Of a stretch of 64,000 nucleotides of DNA, positions 24,125 to 36,835 are shown piece by piece. The notes under the pieces were generated by a model. It was not told where the DNA came from. It was given only the letters and a program-made list of their open reading frames with translations, and did no database searches. How positions within the stretch are numbered: position 1 is the stretch's first letter; each line of letters opens with the position of its first letter. Location: positions 744,001 through 808,000 of the forward strand of contig CP075496.1 of assembly GCA_021613535.1 (NCBI GenBank). Direction: 5' to 3'. The position numbers and the translations under genes are program-made. Source of the stretch: Adineta vaga. Its lineage: Eukaryota; Rotifera.

Positions 24125-25376
24125 ATGATAACCTTTTCATCTTTAGATATGAAATCTTCCGTAAGACTTTTTCAACCATCAATTCTTAATAATTTTATTC
24201 GTCGTTATGCTTCAACTGAAGGAACAATTTCTTCTGATTTCGACAAAGCAAAAAGTCGTTTAGAATCATCATCAGTCGACGTTGATAATGAAACAAAGTT
24301 AAAACTTTATAGTTTATATAAACAATCAACAATCGGTGCTTGTACAACAGCAAAACCTGGTCTAACTGATTTTGTTGGTCGTGCTAAATGGACAGCATGG
24401 TCAAGTTTAGGTAAATTGTCACAAGAAGATGCACAAAAACAATATATTCAAACAATTGAACAATTAATTTCATCTTCATCAAATGAAAATGAAAGTAAAG
24501 GTAAAAAAGATGAAGAAAAATCCTCTTCATCAGATCATGAACATATACAATTAATTAAAAAAAGTTCAGCACATTGGGAACTTGTTCTTAATCGACCTGA
24601 AAAATATAATGCAATTACACAACCAATGTATGAGAGATATATTGAAATTCTTGATCAAGCTGCTCAAGATAAACAATTAGTTTTACTTTCAATTACAGCG
24701 AAAGGAAAATTTTATTCATCTGGAACTGATTTAGCTGATTTTGCAAAAATGGCTGTAAGATTTTCTTATTAAAATGCTTTTTTTCTATCAGTTTACTTTT
24801 CCTTAGACATCAACAACAACTGATTTAAAAGCATCTGTTGAACGTGGACAAGCAATGTTAGAAAAATTTATTGGAAAATTTATTGACTTTCCTAAAATAG
24901 CCATTGCTTTTATCAATGGACCAGCAGTTGGAATATCAGTTTCAACATTAGGCTTACTTGATGGTGTTTTTGCTTCATCACGTGCAACATTTTCTTTACC
25001 ATTTACACGAACAGCACAATCAGCTGAAGGTTGTTCTTCATTAGTATTTCCATCATTAATGGGTTCATTACATGCAAAAGATGTTCTTTTATTTGATCGT
25101 AAATTAACAGCACAAGAAGCTGAACAACGTGGTTTAGTCACACGTGTTATTGATGAAAAGAATTTTGAAGAAGAAAAAGAGAAAATTTGTCAACATATTC
25201 TTTCATTACCAAAAGGAAGTCTTTTAACAAGTAAATTATTATTACAAAAATGGACAAAAGAAACACTTCATAGTGTTAATAAACATGAAGTTGAAACATT
25301 GAAACAACGATGGTTAACTGAAGAATTTGTTCAAGCTATGATGGAATTTATGAGAGGAAGAAAAAAATCGAAATAA
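24125..25376 (+). CDS. ECI2: Enoyl-CoA delta isomerase 2 (ACBP plus crotonase fold)
   Basis: Two exons, 24125-24754 and 24807-25376, joined in phase 0, give 399 residues. The first about 30 residues are basic and Ser-rich, like a mitochondrial presequence. Residues about 38-120 are an acyl-CoA-binding domain (LKLYSLYKQSTIG, then KPGLTDFVGRAKWTAW). After a Ser/Lys/Glu linker a crotonase domain follows: LNRPEKYNAIT, the oxyanion-hole segment KGKFYSSGTDL and INGPAVGIS. The enzyme shifts 3-enoyl to 2-enoyl-CoA double bonds during beta-oxidation of unsaturated fatty acids in mitochondria or peroxisomes. The C-terminus RGRKKSK shows no SKL-type peroxisomal signal. A broken duplicate lies 3.5 kb upstream. 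Confidence 0.92.
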
Positions 25377-25462
25377 ATTTTAAACATTTTTTTTCTTTTT
25401 CTTTTTATTTGATTCTTTTTCCAGTTGGTATTTCTTAGTTTTTTTTAGATTAAAATAACAAA

Positions 25463-27662
25463 ATGAATTCATTAACAAATGAAAATCATTCTTCATCTTA
25501 TCAAAAATATTATTTTGGTCCAAGTCGTCTTCTAACAAAACGAATTCATGTACAATCTCATAATGGAACATTAGATTTTACAATAACTGGTGGAAATGAT
25601 ATGCAACCTATTCATATAGCTTCTGTTGTTTGGGCTTCACAAGCTTATTTACAAGGAATGAGACCAGGAGATCAAATTATTTCAGTCAATGGAATTTCCT
25701 TTCAACAAAATATTACTTATACAAAAGCTTTACAAGTTTGTTCAATTTCTTCTAGAGAAAAAACCCTTCTATATCTTAGATTCTTTAAGATTTTATATTC
25801 AACATCCGATCTTGATATTATGATTCGAACACTTCGTGTAAATTCTCTTGATGCAACATTATATGATTGGTATGATCCTGTACAACAACGATCAACATCA
25901 CCACCACCTGGATCTTATCTTTCTCTTGATACACAATTACCTTATTTTGAAAGAACAGTTCGAATTCATGTAGGAAAAGGTAAACGTCTTGGTTTAGTTA
26001 TTCGTGGTGGTGCTGAATATGGTCTTGGAATCTTCATATCTGGAGTTGATAAAGGTTCTCTTAGTGATCAAGCTGGTCTTTGTATTGGTGATCAAATTTT
26101 ATCTGTTAATGGAATTGATTTTCTTCATATAACACATACAGATGCTGTTCAATTATTAAGAAATGTTGATCAAATGATCTTTCATTTACGACAAATGAAT
26201 AAATTACCTAAACCAAAAGATGAAAATCAACTAAAAAAACATTTTCCAATCAAAAAAACAAATCGTTTAATTGATACAAAAAAGAATTTTATTGAACAAA
26301 TTCTTAATGAAAATGATCAAATTTTATTGAAAAATAATTTAAAAGAATATTTAGAAGAAAAACTTCATTTAGATCAATTAATTAAATTATTATTCGAAAT
26401 TTTAAATAAACAAAATCAGCAATATCGAGTAAAAACAGACAGTTTTCTTCTTATTCGATAAAAACAAATGTTTTATTCATTTTAAGATTGAAATTATTGA
26501 TTCAATTAGAAAATTTATTCGTACAAATGATCTTGATCGATTTGATATTCAAATATTAAAAGATGATTTAAATACTTTAAAGGTTAGTTCAAAAACAAAA
26601 CTCATTCAAATCAAATATTTAGAATAATTCCATTCTAGTAAAAAGAATTAAAAGTAAAGGTAAAAAAAACAGACAATGTTATGTTTGTTTGTGTGTGTGT
26701 GTGTGTGTGTTGCTCTGATATATCTATTTGCCCATATTGCTTCAATGTTGTCTAACTATAAAAAAAAACGATATTACTGACAAGATAAACTAACCTATTG
26801 ACATAAAAAGATTTTATTGTTTAATTTTGAAATTTATTTTTCTTTTGAATATTTTTAGTTATCACATGAACGTATTCTACGTCAATCTGTAACACCATCA
26901 CGATTGTCAACATATTCACCAATGATTAATTTGGTTTGATATAAAAGTTTTATTTAATAAATTAAGTTGAAAATAAAAATTTTCTTTTTAGTCAAAATCA
27001 GTTGATAATTTAACAGATGAAACAAGTTCACGTTTAATTCGTCCAAAATCATTAATATTTAATAGTGAAACAAAGAAATCATTTGATAATGATTATTCTC
27101 CAATTCATGAACGAAAATTTCAATCGAAAAATAATTTAAATTCATTAAAAAAAGCTCAAAGTCTTCATAATATCAATCAATCTGAACAATTTTTATTATT
27201 TAATAAAACTTCAAGAAATTTAAATATTGAAGAAACAAATCTTATTGATAATTTTCTTCAAGTAAATTCAATTTGTTTTTGTTTTTCTTCTCGATTATTT
27301 GAATTGTTTTTTTTCCTAAGGATTATTCTTCACCATATCCAGTTACAATTCATAAAATTCGTTCAACATTAGGTGTTGCTATTGAAGGTGGTTTTCAAGA
27401 TCGAATACCTTTACCAAGAATTGTTTATATGCAGGTACGAGAAAGACTATTTTATATAAAATAATAAAACGTTTTTTTAAAGCCTGATGGATGTGCATAT
27501 ATTTCAAGTGGTCTTCGAGTTGGTCATGTTATAATCGCTTTAAATGGATATTCAATGAAAGGTTTATTACATCGTGAAGCTGCTTTATTTATTGCATCAA
27601 CATTTAAAGATAAAACAAGTTCACATATGGATTTATTAGTTGTTGAACCATTAATTGATTAA
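25463..27662 (+). CDS. WHRN: Whirlin-like PDZ scaffold protein
   Basis: Six exons, 25463-26428, 26487-26582, 26859-26933, 26992-27261, 27321-27434 and 27483-27662, all phase 0, give 566 residues. PDZ1 lies at about residues 28-115 (LDFTITGGND). PDZ2 is at about 170-255, with LGLVIRGGAEYGLGIFISGV and GDQILSVNG, nearly as in vertebrate whirlin/PDZD7. A helical harmonin-homology-like domain follows at about 280-345. PDZ3 is C-terminal (LGVAIEGGFQDRIPLPRIV, VGHVIIALNG, HREAALFIA). Vertebrate whirlin scaffolds stereocilia and the Usher complex. The first harmonin-homology domain of long whirlin appears absent, so this resembles the shorter form or lacks upstream exons. Confidence 0.88.
26689..26711 (+). 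repeat. GT microsatellite in whirlin intron
   Basis: About eleven GT dinucleotides in the 276-bp intron between the second and third whirlin exons, which is longer than most introns in the gene. Confidence 0.9.
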
Positions 27663-27799
27663 AATTATTGTTTTGTTTTTTAAATTGTATAAAGAAAAAA
27701 CAAGTCCTATCTTGTCTTGAACAGTTAATATTTCTTTCTTTTGAAAAAATAATAAAATCTTAGTTAAAAAATAATGTCTTATAGATAAATAATTTTCAA

Positions 27800-28516
27800 A
27801 TGAAATCTTGTTATAATTCGATAATAATTCATTTATTTCTTCAAATATTTTTAACATTAATATCTTCAATTGATTGGAAATGTTTATTTATTTCATTGAT
27901 AATTTATTTCTTTATATTAATTAAAGAATTCAATCAAACAGATTTGTTTTATAAACATTATTTATCTTCATTAATCTTTTCTTTTCTTCATTATTTATTA
28001 TTTACATTATCTTATGCAGAAATTCTTCCATGGGAAACAGCACTTGTCATTATTTTTATGTTATTTACTATTTTTTATCAAAGAAAACTTTCATTATTAA
28101 CAAAAAAATCTTATTTAAATAGGTAAATTGAATTCATTATTAAATAATCAATAGATTTCAATTCATTTTTTAGTATTTTATTCGAAAAGAATGATGAAGA
28201 AAATGATTCGAATAGAACTATTTTAGTACTAAAATGTTATTTATCAAGTATTTGTTTGTTTTTCTATACATTTCATTTATGTTTAACAACAATATGTACA
28301 CCACAAATGTATTTTAATTGGTTTCTATTTATTAAAAATTGTCGATATACTTATACAAGATTATTGTATGAAATTGAACATAGATTTTTTCTTTTCAATT
28401 GTTTCTTTTCTTTTATTTATTTTAGTTCAAGTTATACTTTCGCCGGTGGATTACTTATTTCATTAACATGGACAATAATGTTAACTTATTGTTTAATCAG
28501 ATTAAAATTCAGATAG
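27800..28516 (+). CDS. Multi-pass membrane protein, unknown
   Basis: Two exons, 27800-28122 and 28174-28516, give 221 residues. About five or six hydrophobic segments are visible, including HLFLQIFLTLISS, CLFISLIIYFFILI, LIFSFLHYLLFTLSY, TALVIIFMLFTIFY, SICLFFYTFHLCL and GGLLISLTWTIML. An acidic loop (EKNDEENDSNR) lies between the halves. No catalytic motif or family was recognised. The start is the first ATG of the open frame, 138 bp after the whirlin stop. Confidence 0.7.
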
Positions 28517-28691
28517 AATAACATTTCCATGTCTCGTCAACCGATCTTCGTAATAAAAGAACCGAGAATTTTTACAACGGTACAAAAAGATGAGCTTGTT
28601 TATTTATTGAATATATATATATATATCTGAGATGAAAGAAAAGATAAAGCTTGATTAAATCAAATGAAAACTAATAATTTGCATTTTGTAT

Positions 28692-29459
28692 TTATGATGA
28701 AGTTGCTGTAACTTGTGCATAAGTTTGTCCCTGAACTGAATGAATTTGTTCGGTTTGTCCTTGTGCAACAGCTTGTGTTGTAATAACAGTTGTTGTTGAA
28801 GATGCTAAACGATTTGCTGAATCTTCTTGTCCAATATGAACAACTTGTTCAGTAATTTGTTCTATACGAGCATTTGTTACTTCTTGTGCTTGTTGAAGAA
28901 TATTAATTTTACGCTAAAAAGAAAAGAAATAAATAGACAAAGAAATATTTAAAAAAAACTCTAAATCTACTTGATTTGCATCTTGTTGTAATTGATCAAT
29001 CGTATTTCTTGCATTTATTAAAATTAATTCTTGTTGTTGATTTAAGGATTTTTCAAGTAATGCTAATTGTTGTGCTTTTTCTTCATTTAATTGATTAACT
29101 TTATTTTGTAAATCATTTTGATATTCTTGTTGAAATTCTTCGGATTTTGTTTGTGCTTCTAATAAAAGTAATCGTTGTTTATCTTTAGTTTCTTCTAAAA
29201 TTTTATTAATTATATTTTGAGTTTCAATTGAGATTTGTTGTGTACGTTTTTGTGTATAATTATCCAATTGAGCATGTGTTGTTGATAAACGATCCATTAA
29301 TTGAGATAATTTTTCTGAACCAATGTTTAATGCAACTTTATTTTTGGCATCATGACTGATTGCTGATGAGACTTGAACATTATCTTTATGAATTGTTGAA
29401 TGTTGAACATCAGTTGATGTGACATTTTCAATTGTTTCGATATTTGATTGAGAAGACAT
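28692..29459 (-). CDS. Hydrophilic Gln-rich coiled-coil protein
   Basis: Two exons, 29459-28971 and 28913-28692, phase 0, give 236 residues. There is no signal peptide, TM segment or cysteine. Residues 1-45 are Ser/Thr/Asn-rich. About 50-185 is a continuous charged and Gln-rich helix with heptad-like spacing (EKLSQLMDRLSTTHAQLDN, LLLEAQTKSEEFQQEYQND, LNEEKAQQLALLEKSL). The tail is Thr/Gln/Ala-rich (TTTVITTQAVAQGQTEQIH). The profile resembles heat-soluble or desiccation-linked coiled-coil proteins of anhydrobiotic animals, but no diagnostic motif proves this; a cytoskeletal or generic coiled-coil role is equally possible. Confidence 0.75.
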
Positions 29460-30447
29460 GGTTGAAATAGTGAGAAATGTTCGAAAGAATCGACATATTT
29501 ATATTCAATGATAGGTTGATCATCTTTTCTGATACGGTTATCTTATCGAATAGAGAGAGATATCTATTCAGTTCAAAGTGTAAAATATTTGAATTTGTTT
29601 TAAGATAAAAAAAATAAGCGCCTTTTTTGGACTTTGAACTGAGTCATTTATCTATTGATATAAAAATTTCGTAGTTTAATCGTGTACTCAATGACTGATT
29701 TCAATTAAATGAAGAATAGAAGAAGAAGAAGAAGAAAAAGAGACGACGACATTTGTCTATTTTAAATGTATTCTTATCAAAGATTATTAAGTCGAAAGTC
29801 TATTCTTTTTTGAATAGAAATTTCAATATGAGTTGTGTTTTTCTTTTTATCAAGATATAAAAGATGTGAAGTCAATTCGTGTGAACAATTATCGATAAAA
29901 ATCTTGTTGAAAAATAAATCAACCAATGAAATTTAAGATGCTCTATTGAAAAACTAGTTATTGTCAGTTATCTTAATTTTCTTAATGATTGAACACGTGT
30001 CTTCTCACTGACTTAAATCACAATCGACATTTTCGAAAAATTCTAATGATCATATTCGCCCAAATTTGATTAAACGAATAAATCATGATAAAAACGTTTG
30101 TTATCGACAGATGAAAAAGTAAATGATTAAGCTCTTTTGATTGATGACAATAAGAAAAGAAAATAATCGATTTATTTTGTATAATAAATGTTAATTAGAT
30201 TGTTGTAAAAGAGATATGATAATAATGTCCTTGTAGAAAAATAACAAAAGATATTTCTTTATTATCGATCAATCAAGAGATTATTTATGAAGGATATTCA
30301 TGTAAACAATTATCTTTTTATATTTATTCAAATCACTATTAACAAAAAAACAAACACATTAATTTAAAAAAAACAACAAGAAAATGAATAAGTAAACGAA
30401 GAAGAAAAAGAAACTAAATAGTAAAAAAGAAAAGAACTCGTTTTTGT
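29460..30447. other. Intergenic, nothing identified
   Basis: AT-rich DNA with a GAA-rich run (29707-29742). It holds the promoter of the minus-strand coiled-coil gene and the 3' UTR of the Rh transporter. No supported gene. Confidence 0.5.
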
Positions 30448-32138
30448 TTATAATCGTTCAATATATAAAGCAGGAGAGGTGGCAGGATCATATGAATGAT
30501 TGAGTTGTGATGAACGTCGAGAATGTGAATCTCCAATAACAGCTATTGGATGTCTTGGTGAATTTTCATTAGGTTTAGCATTTAATGTTCCTCTCATTAA
30601 AGCAATTAAATTTGAAGGTGCTGTTTCTTGTATAACTTCAATTGTATTTGGATTATTTGGTAGTTCAATAGGTGTTTCATCAAGTCTCATTTGAGTTGGT
30701 AAAATATTTTTAATTAAAGAACCTAATGCTGAATCTTCTGCAACAAAATCTTTTGGTACATGCCAATTAAGACTATCATCAAAATAAGAATCATTATCTG
30801 GAGAGGCAAATATTGGTAAACGAAGAAATATTCCTGTTCCTAATCCTCCAATAATTGCCATACCTAATGTTAAAATAAGACCAGCACATTGATAACCTGC
30901 ATGAGTTCCAACAGATCGATCTACTCCTCCACCCAAACATTGTGATGTTAAATTTTCATGATAAAGTGATCGCCATGGCATACTTGCAAGTACAATACCA
31001 GCTATTCCAGATAAAAGTCCAGGTATTCCATGTAAATTATGAACACCACATGTATCATGAATATGATATTCTTTTAATTTTTCAAGTAAATATTTATAAC
31101 CTAATGTTGATACTGTACCTGCAACACTTCCAATAATCATTGCTCCAAAAAGACCAATATTTTTATCAGCAACTGTTCCCACAGCAACACCACCGGCTAA
31201 TGTTGCATTTTGTATATGAATAATTTCTTCTTTACCTTTTCCAACAAGTGCTGATACAACAAATGTTAAAATAACAGATGCACTTATACTAACATATGTA
31301 TTAACAATAGCACGCGTTCTTCCATCTCCATATGCCGTTCCAGCATTGAATGATGGCCAAAAACAGAATAAAAATAATGTACCTATCATTGAAAAGATAT
31401 CTGATGCATAACTTGAACTTTCTTTTTCCGATTCTACAGTTCTTCTACGTTGAAGTGCATACGAAGTAGCCATACCAAAATAAGCACCAAAAACATGAAC
31501 ATATATAGATCTAAATAAATCGCAAAGAGTTACTTCTTAAAAAAAAAGAAATCAAAGATTTTAACTTACTCTCCAGCATCATATGTACAGAAATAAGTTA
31601 AACCAACATATTCATTCCAAACTTGAATAACAACTTCAATTAATGCCATCATAATCAATTGAGCAGGATTTGTTTTACCAAGAACAGCACCAAATGAAAT
31701 TAAAATTGATGCACAAACAAAATCAGCATGAAGAAGACTTTTAACATCGACAACAAAGGATTTTTTATCAACATTCCATTCAAAAACATAACCACGAATT
31801 AAAATCGCCCATTCTAAGACAAATGCAGCGACTAGAAAATTGAATGAAACCGATGAAAATGAATATCGACGTAAAAAGGTCATTAAAAATCCAAAACCAA
31901 TAAACATCATAACATGAACATCTTGAAAAAATGAATAATAAAATTCCACTTCACCTTCAGCAGGTGCACTATTATGTGATTTTGCATAAGATTCACTTTC
32001 ATCATGTTGATAACCATATTCAGCATGAACGGCATATAAAACAATAAAAACACTTTGGAAAACAACTAAACCAAATGGAAACATATATTTTTTTGACCAA
32101 TAATTGATCATTTCTTTAATTTCATCGAAATCCACCAT
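30448..32138 (-). CDS. Rh-type ammonium transporter
   Basis: Two exons, 32138-31570 and 31510-30448, give 543 residues. The Rh/Amt signatures are clear: FFQDVHVMMFIGFGFLMTFL, the split-codon junction DAGESIYVHVFGAYFG, FWPSFNAG, NATLAGGVAVG and the pore motif HDTCGVHNLHGIPG. About twelve TM helices are expected. The family conducts NH3/NH4+ and possibly CO2 across the plasma membrane. The C-terminal about 110 residues are cytoplasmic, with SHSRRSSQLNHS. The start at 32138 (MVDFDEIKEM) was preferred over an upstream in-frame codon at 32195 because it begins just before the first helix. Confidence 0.93.
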
Positions 32139-32222
32139 GATTATTTGAAAAGCCGAAATAAATCTCTTCAATTTCTTTCTTTTGATGATAATCATTTGTT
32201 TTTATAGAAGATTTTCATGTAG

Positions 32223-32231
32223 GTGGATTTA

Positions 32232-32262
<31 letters not shown>

Positions 32263-33423
32263 TTGTTTTTCTCTTAGATGTATTTTATTTTTTCTTTTAT
32301 TTCGATATAGTTAGCTTCTACAAGGTCCATACCCTAAATCTAGATTTGACAATTAAACTCGAATACGAAAACAAACAAAAACAATATCGAAATGAATTTC
32401 ATATATCAATATGTCAAATCATGATTATTATCATTAATCTAAATGAATCTGTCAGATCAATTACAGAAATCACAATACAAAACAAATATTTTCTCTTTTT
32501 TTTATTATATCATTTTTTAGATTTGCAATTATTCATAAATTGTATTATCAATATTAAAGAGATTATATTATTTTGATTGCAAAAGTCATATTGTGAACGT
32601 AGACTGTCGTTTACGGACTCTGTCTAAATTTGAAAATAGCATAAAGTCAACCAAAAACTGTTTAATTTCTCTGTCAAAAGTTTTATTGTGATGTCATTTT
32701 TTGTTCGATGAGACATGTTTCAAATAATATAGAATTCAATATGAAAAGATAAAAGATGAGATATGATAACCATGTCATCTACTTCAATTGATTATTGTCA
32801 CGCATTGTCTTTCTCGCTTTGTAATCGAATTAATATTATATCTATAATTTCATGTTTTGTTTTTTGATTTTTTTCTATGATAAAGATTCGAAAATTGCTG
32901 TCATTATATCTGAATCATTGATTTTGGTAACCCTTGATTATCATCAAACACTCATTCTAGATTATTTTGAAAAGTTTTTCAATTGAGATTATTTTCAAAA
33001 GAAATAGATATTTTATCTCTATATCATAATATTCGATTCTAATGTTTTTCTATCCATCAAATCGATCGATTTGCACTGAAAAGACGAAAAATAACCTAAA
33101 ATGATTATTTGGTTGAAAGAATGTGTTTTGATTGGATGATTATCGTGATAAAAAAGAAATAAGATTGATTGATGAATATCCTTTGACAAGTCTACAATGA
33201 TGAATATCATATCTCAACTTTAACATTTTACCATCAAATCTATAGAACACAATAATTTATCAATTCAACATATAAATATTTCTGAGAAGGATTTATAATG
33301 ATACATTGATCAGAAATGGAAAACAAAGGATTAATATTGAAAAATCATTGATTTTTATCAACCAATAAAAATAAAGCAAAATATGTTAAGAACATTTCTA
33401 TAAAAACAATCTTGATTATTCAT
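32223..33423. other. Intergenic with CT microsatellite
   Basis: A (CT)n tract at about 32238-32262 lies just upstream of the Rh gene. The rest is AT-rich with no supported gene. Confidence 0.55.
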
Positions 33424-34780
33424 TCAATATGTTTGATCAATATCACTAAGAGGTGTGTCGATTTCCAAATTCAAAGATTTATTTAATCGTCGATAATAAT
33501 AAATACATAAAAGAATTCCAATTCCAATTAAACAAATGAAAATAAATATCTAAATATAAAAAGAACAGTAATCGATAATCTTGTCTCTCGTCTTGTCAGA
33601 TTCTTGATTATCTCGAAAGAATTGTAAGTGAGAGAATATGAGTCATACTTTGTCTATTACGTATCTTATCGCTCATTTCTATACAAGCCGTTAGATCGTT
33701 AATCGACTCCATATGCAGACAAAACTGTAAACTATTTTTCCACTCGTGTTTTTTTTCAAATATTTGTAACTGCAGCAGAATTCTATAATAAAATATTAAA
33801 TCAAGAATCTGGTAAGATCGTCGATCAATGGAAATCTTTTCTCTCTAATAAACAATAAACATAGAATCATTCGGATGGTGTTTTCGTTAATAGGAAGATG
33901 ATTTAATAGAGAAAGCTATCGTCAGATGATGAAACATGTTGCAAGGTGTGAAATAAACTTTTTCGTGATAGTAGATTTAAATGATCTTAAAGAAATTCTC
34001 AAAACTTTACTCTTCTTACAATAATGATTGAATAATTGTTATTTTGTGTTTGATATTGTTTTGAAGAAATCGTTTGATTGAATTCTAATGGATAAATTTG
34101 TTGTTGAAGAAGAGAATTTTGTGATTCAATTTGAATTTGTGTTGGACATGGTGATTTTTGTTGAATAGTCTTTTCATTTTCATAGAAAATCCAATGTAAA
34201 AAAGTTGAATTGACATAACAAAAAAAGAATAAATGAATTTGTTTAAAAGGTTGTTCTAAAAGAATATTTTCATCAATAAATTTTGTACAACTCATTTTTT
34301 CGTTTATCCATCGATTGATTTTCAATGAAAAAATATCAATTATATCATTTTCTCCTCCAAGATAAGTAAACATATCTAATGAAAGTAAATCATCATTTTC
34401 ATGACAATTATAAGAATCAATTTCAATCTAAAAGTTCGTTTAATTCAAAATAATTTATCAAGAACTTCTCAATTTACTTCAATTGTATTGTTCTGTTGAT
34501 CTGTTTCAAGAAAAAATTCTTCAATTAAAGTTTCACTTTGAAATTGATTTTCCATAAAATTGAAAAAATCGTCTTCAGTTGTAAAAAATAGTTTTAAAAA
34601 ATGAATTTGACATGAAGTTTTAAGAAGTTTTGTTGGATTTGATATTTCATTACATTTTAATGAAGAACATTCGAATTCTTTTGTTTCTTTTGCAAGTTTC
34701 AATAAACATTCACAGGAAGATTTGATCGAAAAATAAATTTCAATGAAAAAAATTATCAAATATATCGGAGAAGATTTCAT
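33424..34780 (-). CDS. Type I single-pass membrane protein, unknown
   Basis: Three exons, 34780-34478, 34427-34020 and 33549-33424, all phase 0, give 278 residues. Residues 1-22 form a signal peptide (IYLIIFFIEIYFSI). The ectodomain has about eight cysteines (SSCECLLKLA, CSSLKC, SYNCHEN, CPTQIQ) and Asn-linked glycosylation sites. The last exon supplies one TM helix (IFIFICLIGIGILLCIYYY), a basic stop-transfer RRLNK and a short acidic tail. The second intron (about 470 bp) is long and could hide another exon. Family not recognised; a cell-surface role is inferred. Confidence 0.7.
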
Positions 34781-35199
34781 TGAGGAAAAACAAAGTCAAT
34801 GCGCTTTTTTTAATTTTCAATACTGGAAAAATTCAATGCTTTCCTTGATCACAATCGATTCACATCGTAAACTTGAGAAAAAATTACAAATTACTATCGT
34901 TGTTCAACTACTTCACACCCTCAGTGTTAATCGCTTGTTTTCAATAGATGGTCACTGAAATATGGTTTTAAATACCTTTTCCGACAGAATAATTGACACA
35001 ATCTGTACAAATGAAAGTGAATATTAGTAGAAATTTCCTGTTCTAAACGATGGTATAGATGAAGACTGTGACGAATTATGAGAGTGACCGTTTATGTCTT
35101 TCGATATGATGATATAGTCATACAGGTGATCGAATATCTTATTCACAAATGAAATATTTATTGAATTTTTCGAAGAAAAGAAATTGTTTTTTTTTGTTA

Positions 35200-36138
35200 T
35201 TACATGATAACTTTAATTGCATTTGGTCGTTGTTTAATTAAAAACATGATTAAATAAAGAATCAATGAAATAATTGCAAAATAAAAAGCTAAAATTTCCA
35301 TTCCAAAACACCATCCAAGTTTTGTTGAATATTTTTCCGGCAGCGTACTTATATGTTCATTTTGATATTTTGCCACGTTTTCGGTATCTAAAAAAAAATA
35401 AAAAAAGAATATTTTCATTTTCAATATTCTTCAATATCTTTACCATTATAATGAATAATTTCTAAAATCGACCAACTAAATCGAAGTTCTCGTACATCTT
35501 CTTCTAAATCTGATCCAGCTGCAACTAATGTTATAAACATGAAGATAATTGCAACGAATAATAAAATATAACAAGCAGGTATTAACCATTTTAAAACAGT
35601 CTCTTTTTTAACAAAAGCAACTAAATGTGATAAAAAGATTAAAACTCCAAGTGATAATGCTGTCATAATACACGATGCTAAAACTAATTTTGTTCGAGTT
35701 AAATAACTATTAGAAAGAAAATTTCGTTTATTTATTTTATCTAATGAATAAAACTTACTCGCATTTACAATAATCTTTATTATAAGTTTTAGTAGCACAA
35801 GTCACATCACCATTTTCATTATTTTCTCGAAGACAATATGATGCTTGTTCAAGATAATTAACCATTAATATTTTATTTGAAACACAAACATCCGTTCGAA
35901 ATGCATTACCATCGATTATATTTGTTACATTTTTATATGGATTGAATATCGATTCCATTGATGCTTGATAACAACGTGAAACAATTCCTGTTGACCATGA
36001 TCCTAATATATCATAACGATTACAATTACTACAAGTTACATCTTTCCAATGAGAAAATGACATTGCAATTAAATGAAATATTAAACTGATTAAAACAGTT
36101 ACGAATGCAACACTACCCAAACGTTCAAATCGTTTCAT
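35200..36138 (-). CDS. Claudin/PMP22-like four-TM protein
   Basis: Three exons, 36138-35759, 35706-35444 and 35387-35200, give 276 residues. TM1 is VAFVTVLISLIFHLIAM. The first extracellular loop has SHWKD, GSWSTGIVSRC and further cysteines, resembling the W-GLW-C-C signature of the claudin/PMP22 superfamily with GLW changed to GSW. TM2 (LASCIMTALSLGVLIFL), TM3 (LIPACYILLFVAIIFMF) and TM4 (FAIISLILYLIMFLI) follow. The first loop is longer and more cysteine-rich than in standard claudins. Likely a cell-junction or epithelial membrane protein; subfamily uncertain. Confidence 0.75.
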
Positions 36139-36835
36139 TAGAAAAGATTTTTGAGTAAAATATAGTTACTAAAGTCAAAGTAAACAAAATGAATATGTCG
36201 TAAATAGAATCAATCAAGCATGAAAAATGAATCATTCATACGAATATTTTATATAAAAAAAAAGACAAAATAGATATCATACCTTGACCTTCCTTTTTCA
36301 TTTCGAATCAATAATTCTAAGGGAGAAAACTTGAAAATGTTAATCATTAGCACAAACTTTAATAATGAAAAGTAACTTTTCCCGGTACTTCTTTGTATCT
36401 GAAATATTTATATTCTGGGAAAACGTTTTCTAACGTACTGCCACTTAGGAGCTAAAATATAGAACTCACATAGTCTATTTGCATGATAGTTTGTACATAA
36501 GGGAGCTTTACCTATATAATAGGATCGTGTCTGCGATGAAGACTTATTTGTAAGAGAGGAGTGGGAATCTAAAATTTCTCGAGTTAAAATATACAATCGT
36601 TATTCTCATTTGTGTGTTGTTGTTGTTGTTTCGTTAGATGATGAATTTTATTAACAAAAAACGTATTTTTTCGATATAATCAAAACTCTTTTTCTTTCAA
36701 AAGAAAAGGATGTTCATAAAATATCTGCTAGATTGAAATATATAATAAATAGATGAAGGTATTTGAAAAATCACACAGAAAGGTTTTCTAAAGTTCTAAA
36801 AAGATTAATAAAATATTGTCAAATTAATTTGAACT
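36139..36835. other. Intergenic, nothing identified
   Basis: AT-rich spacer. A similar short motif (GGAACTCACATAGTCTATTTGCATGA-like) occurs near 36460 and near 37680-37710, so a small diverged repeat may be present. No gene. Confidence 0.4.

Noticed and set aside
34743-34958. Plus-strand 71-residue frame
   Set aside because: It overlaps the signal-peptide exon of the minus-strand type I membrane protein and has no features of its own.
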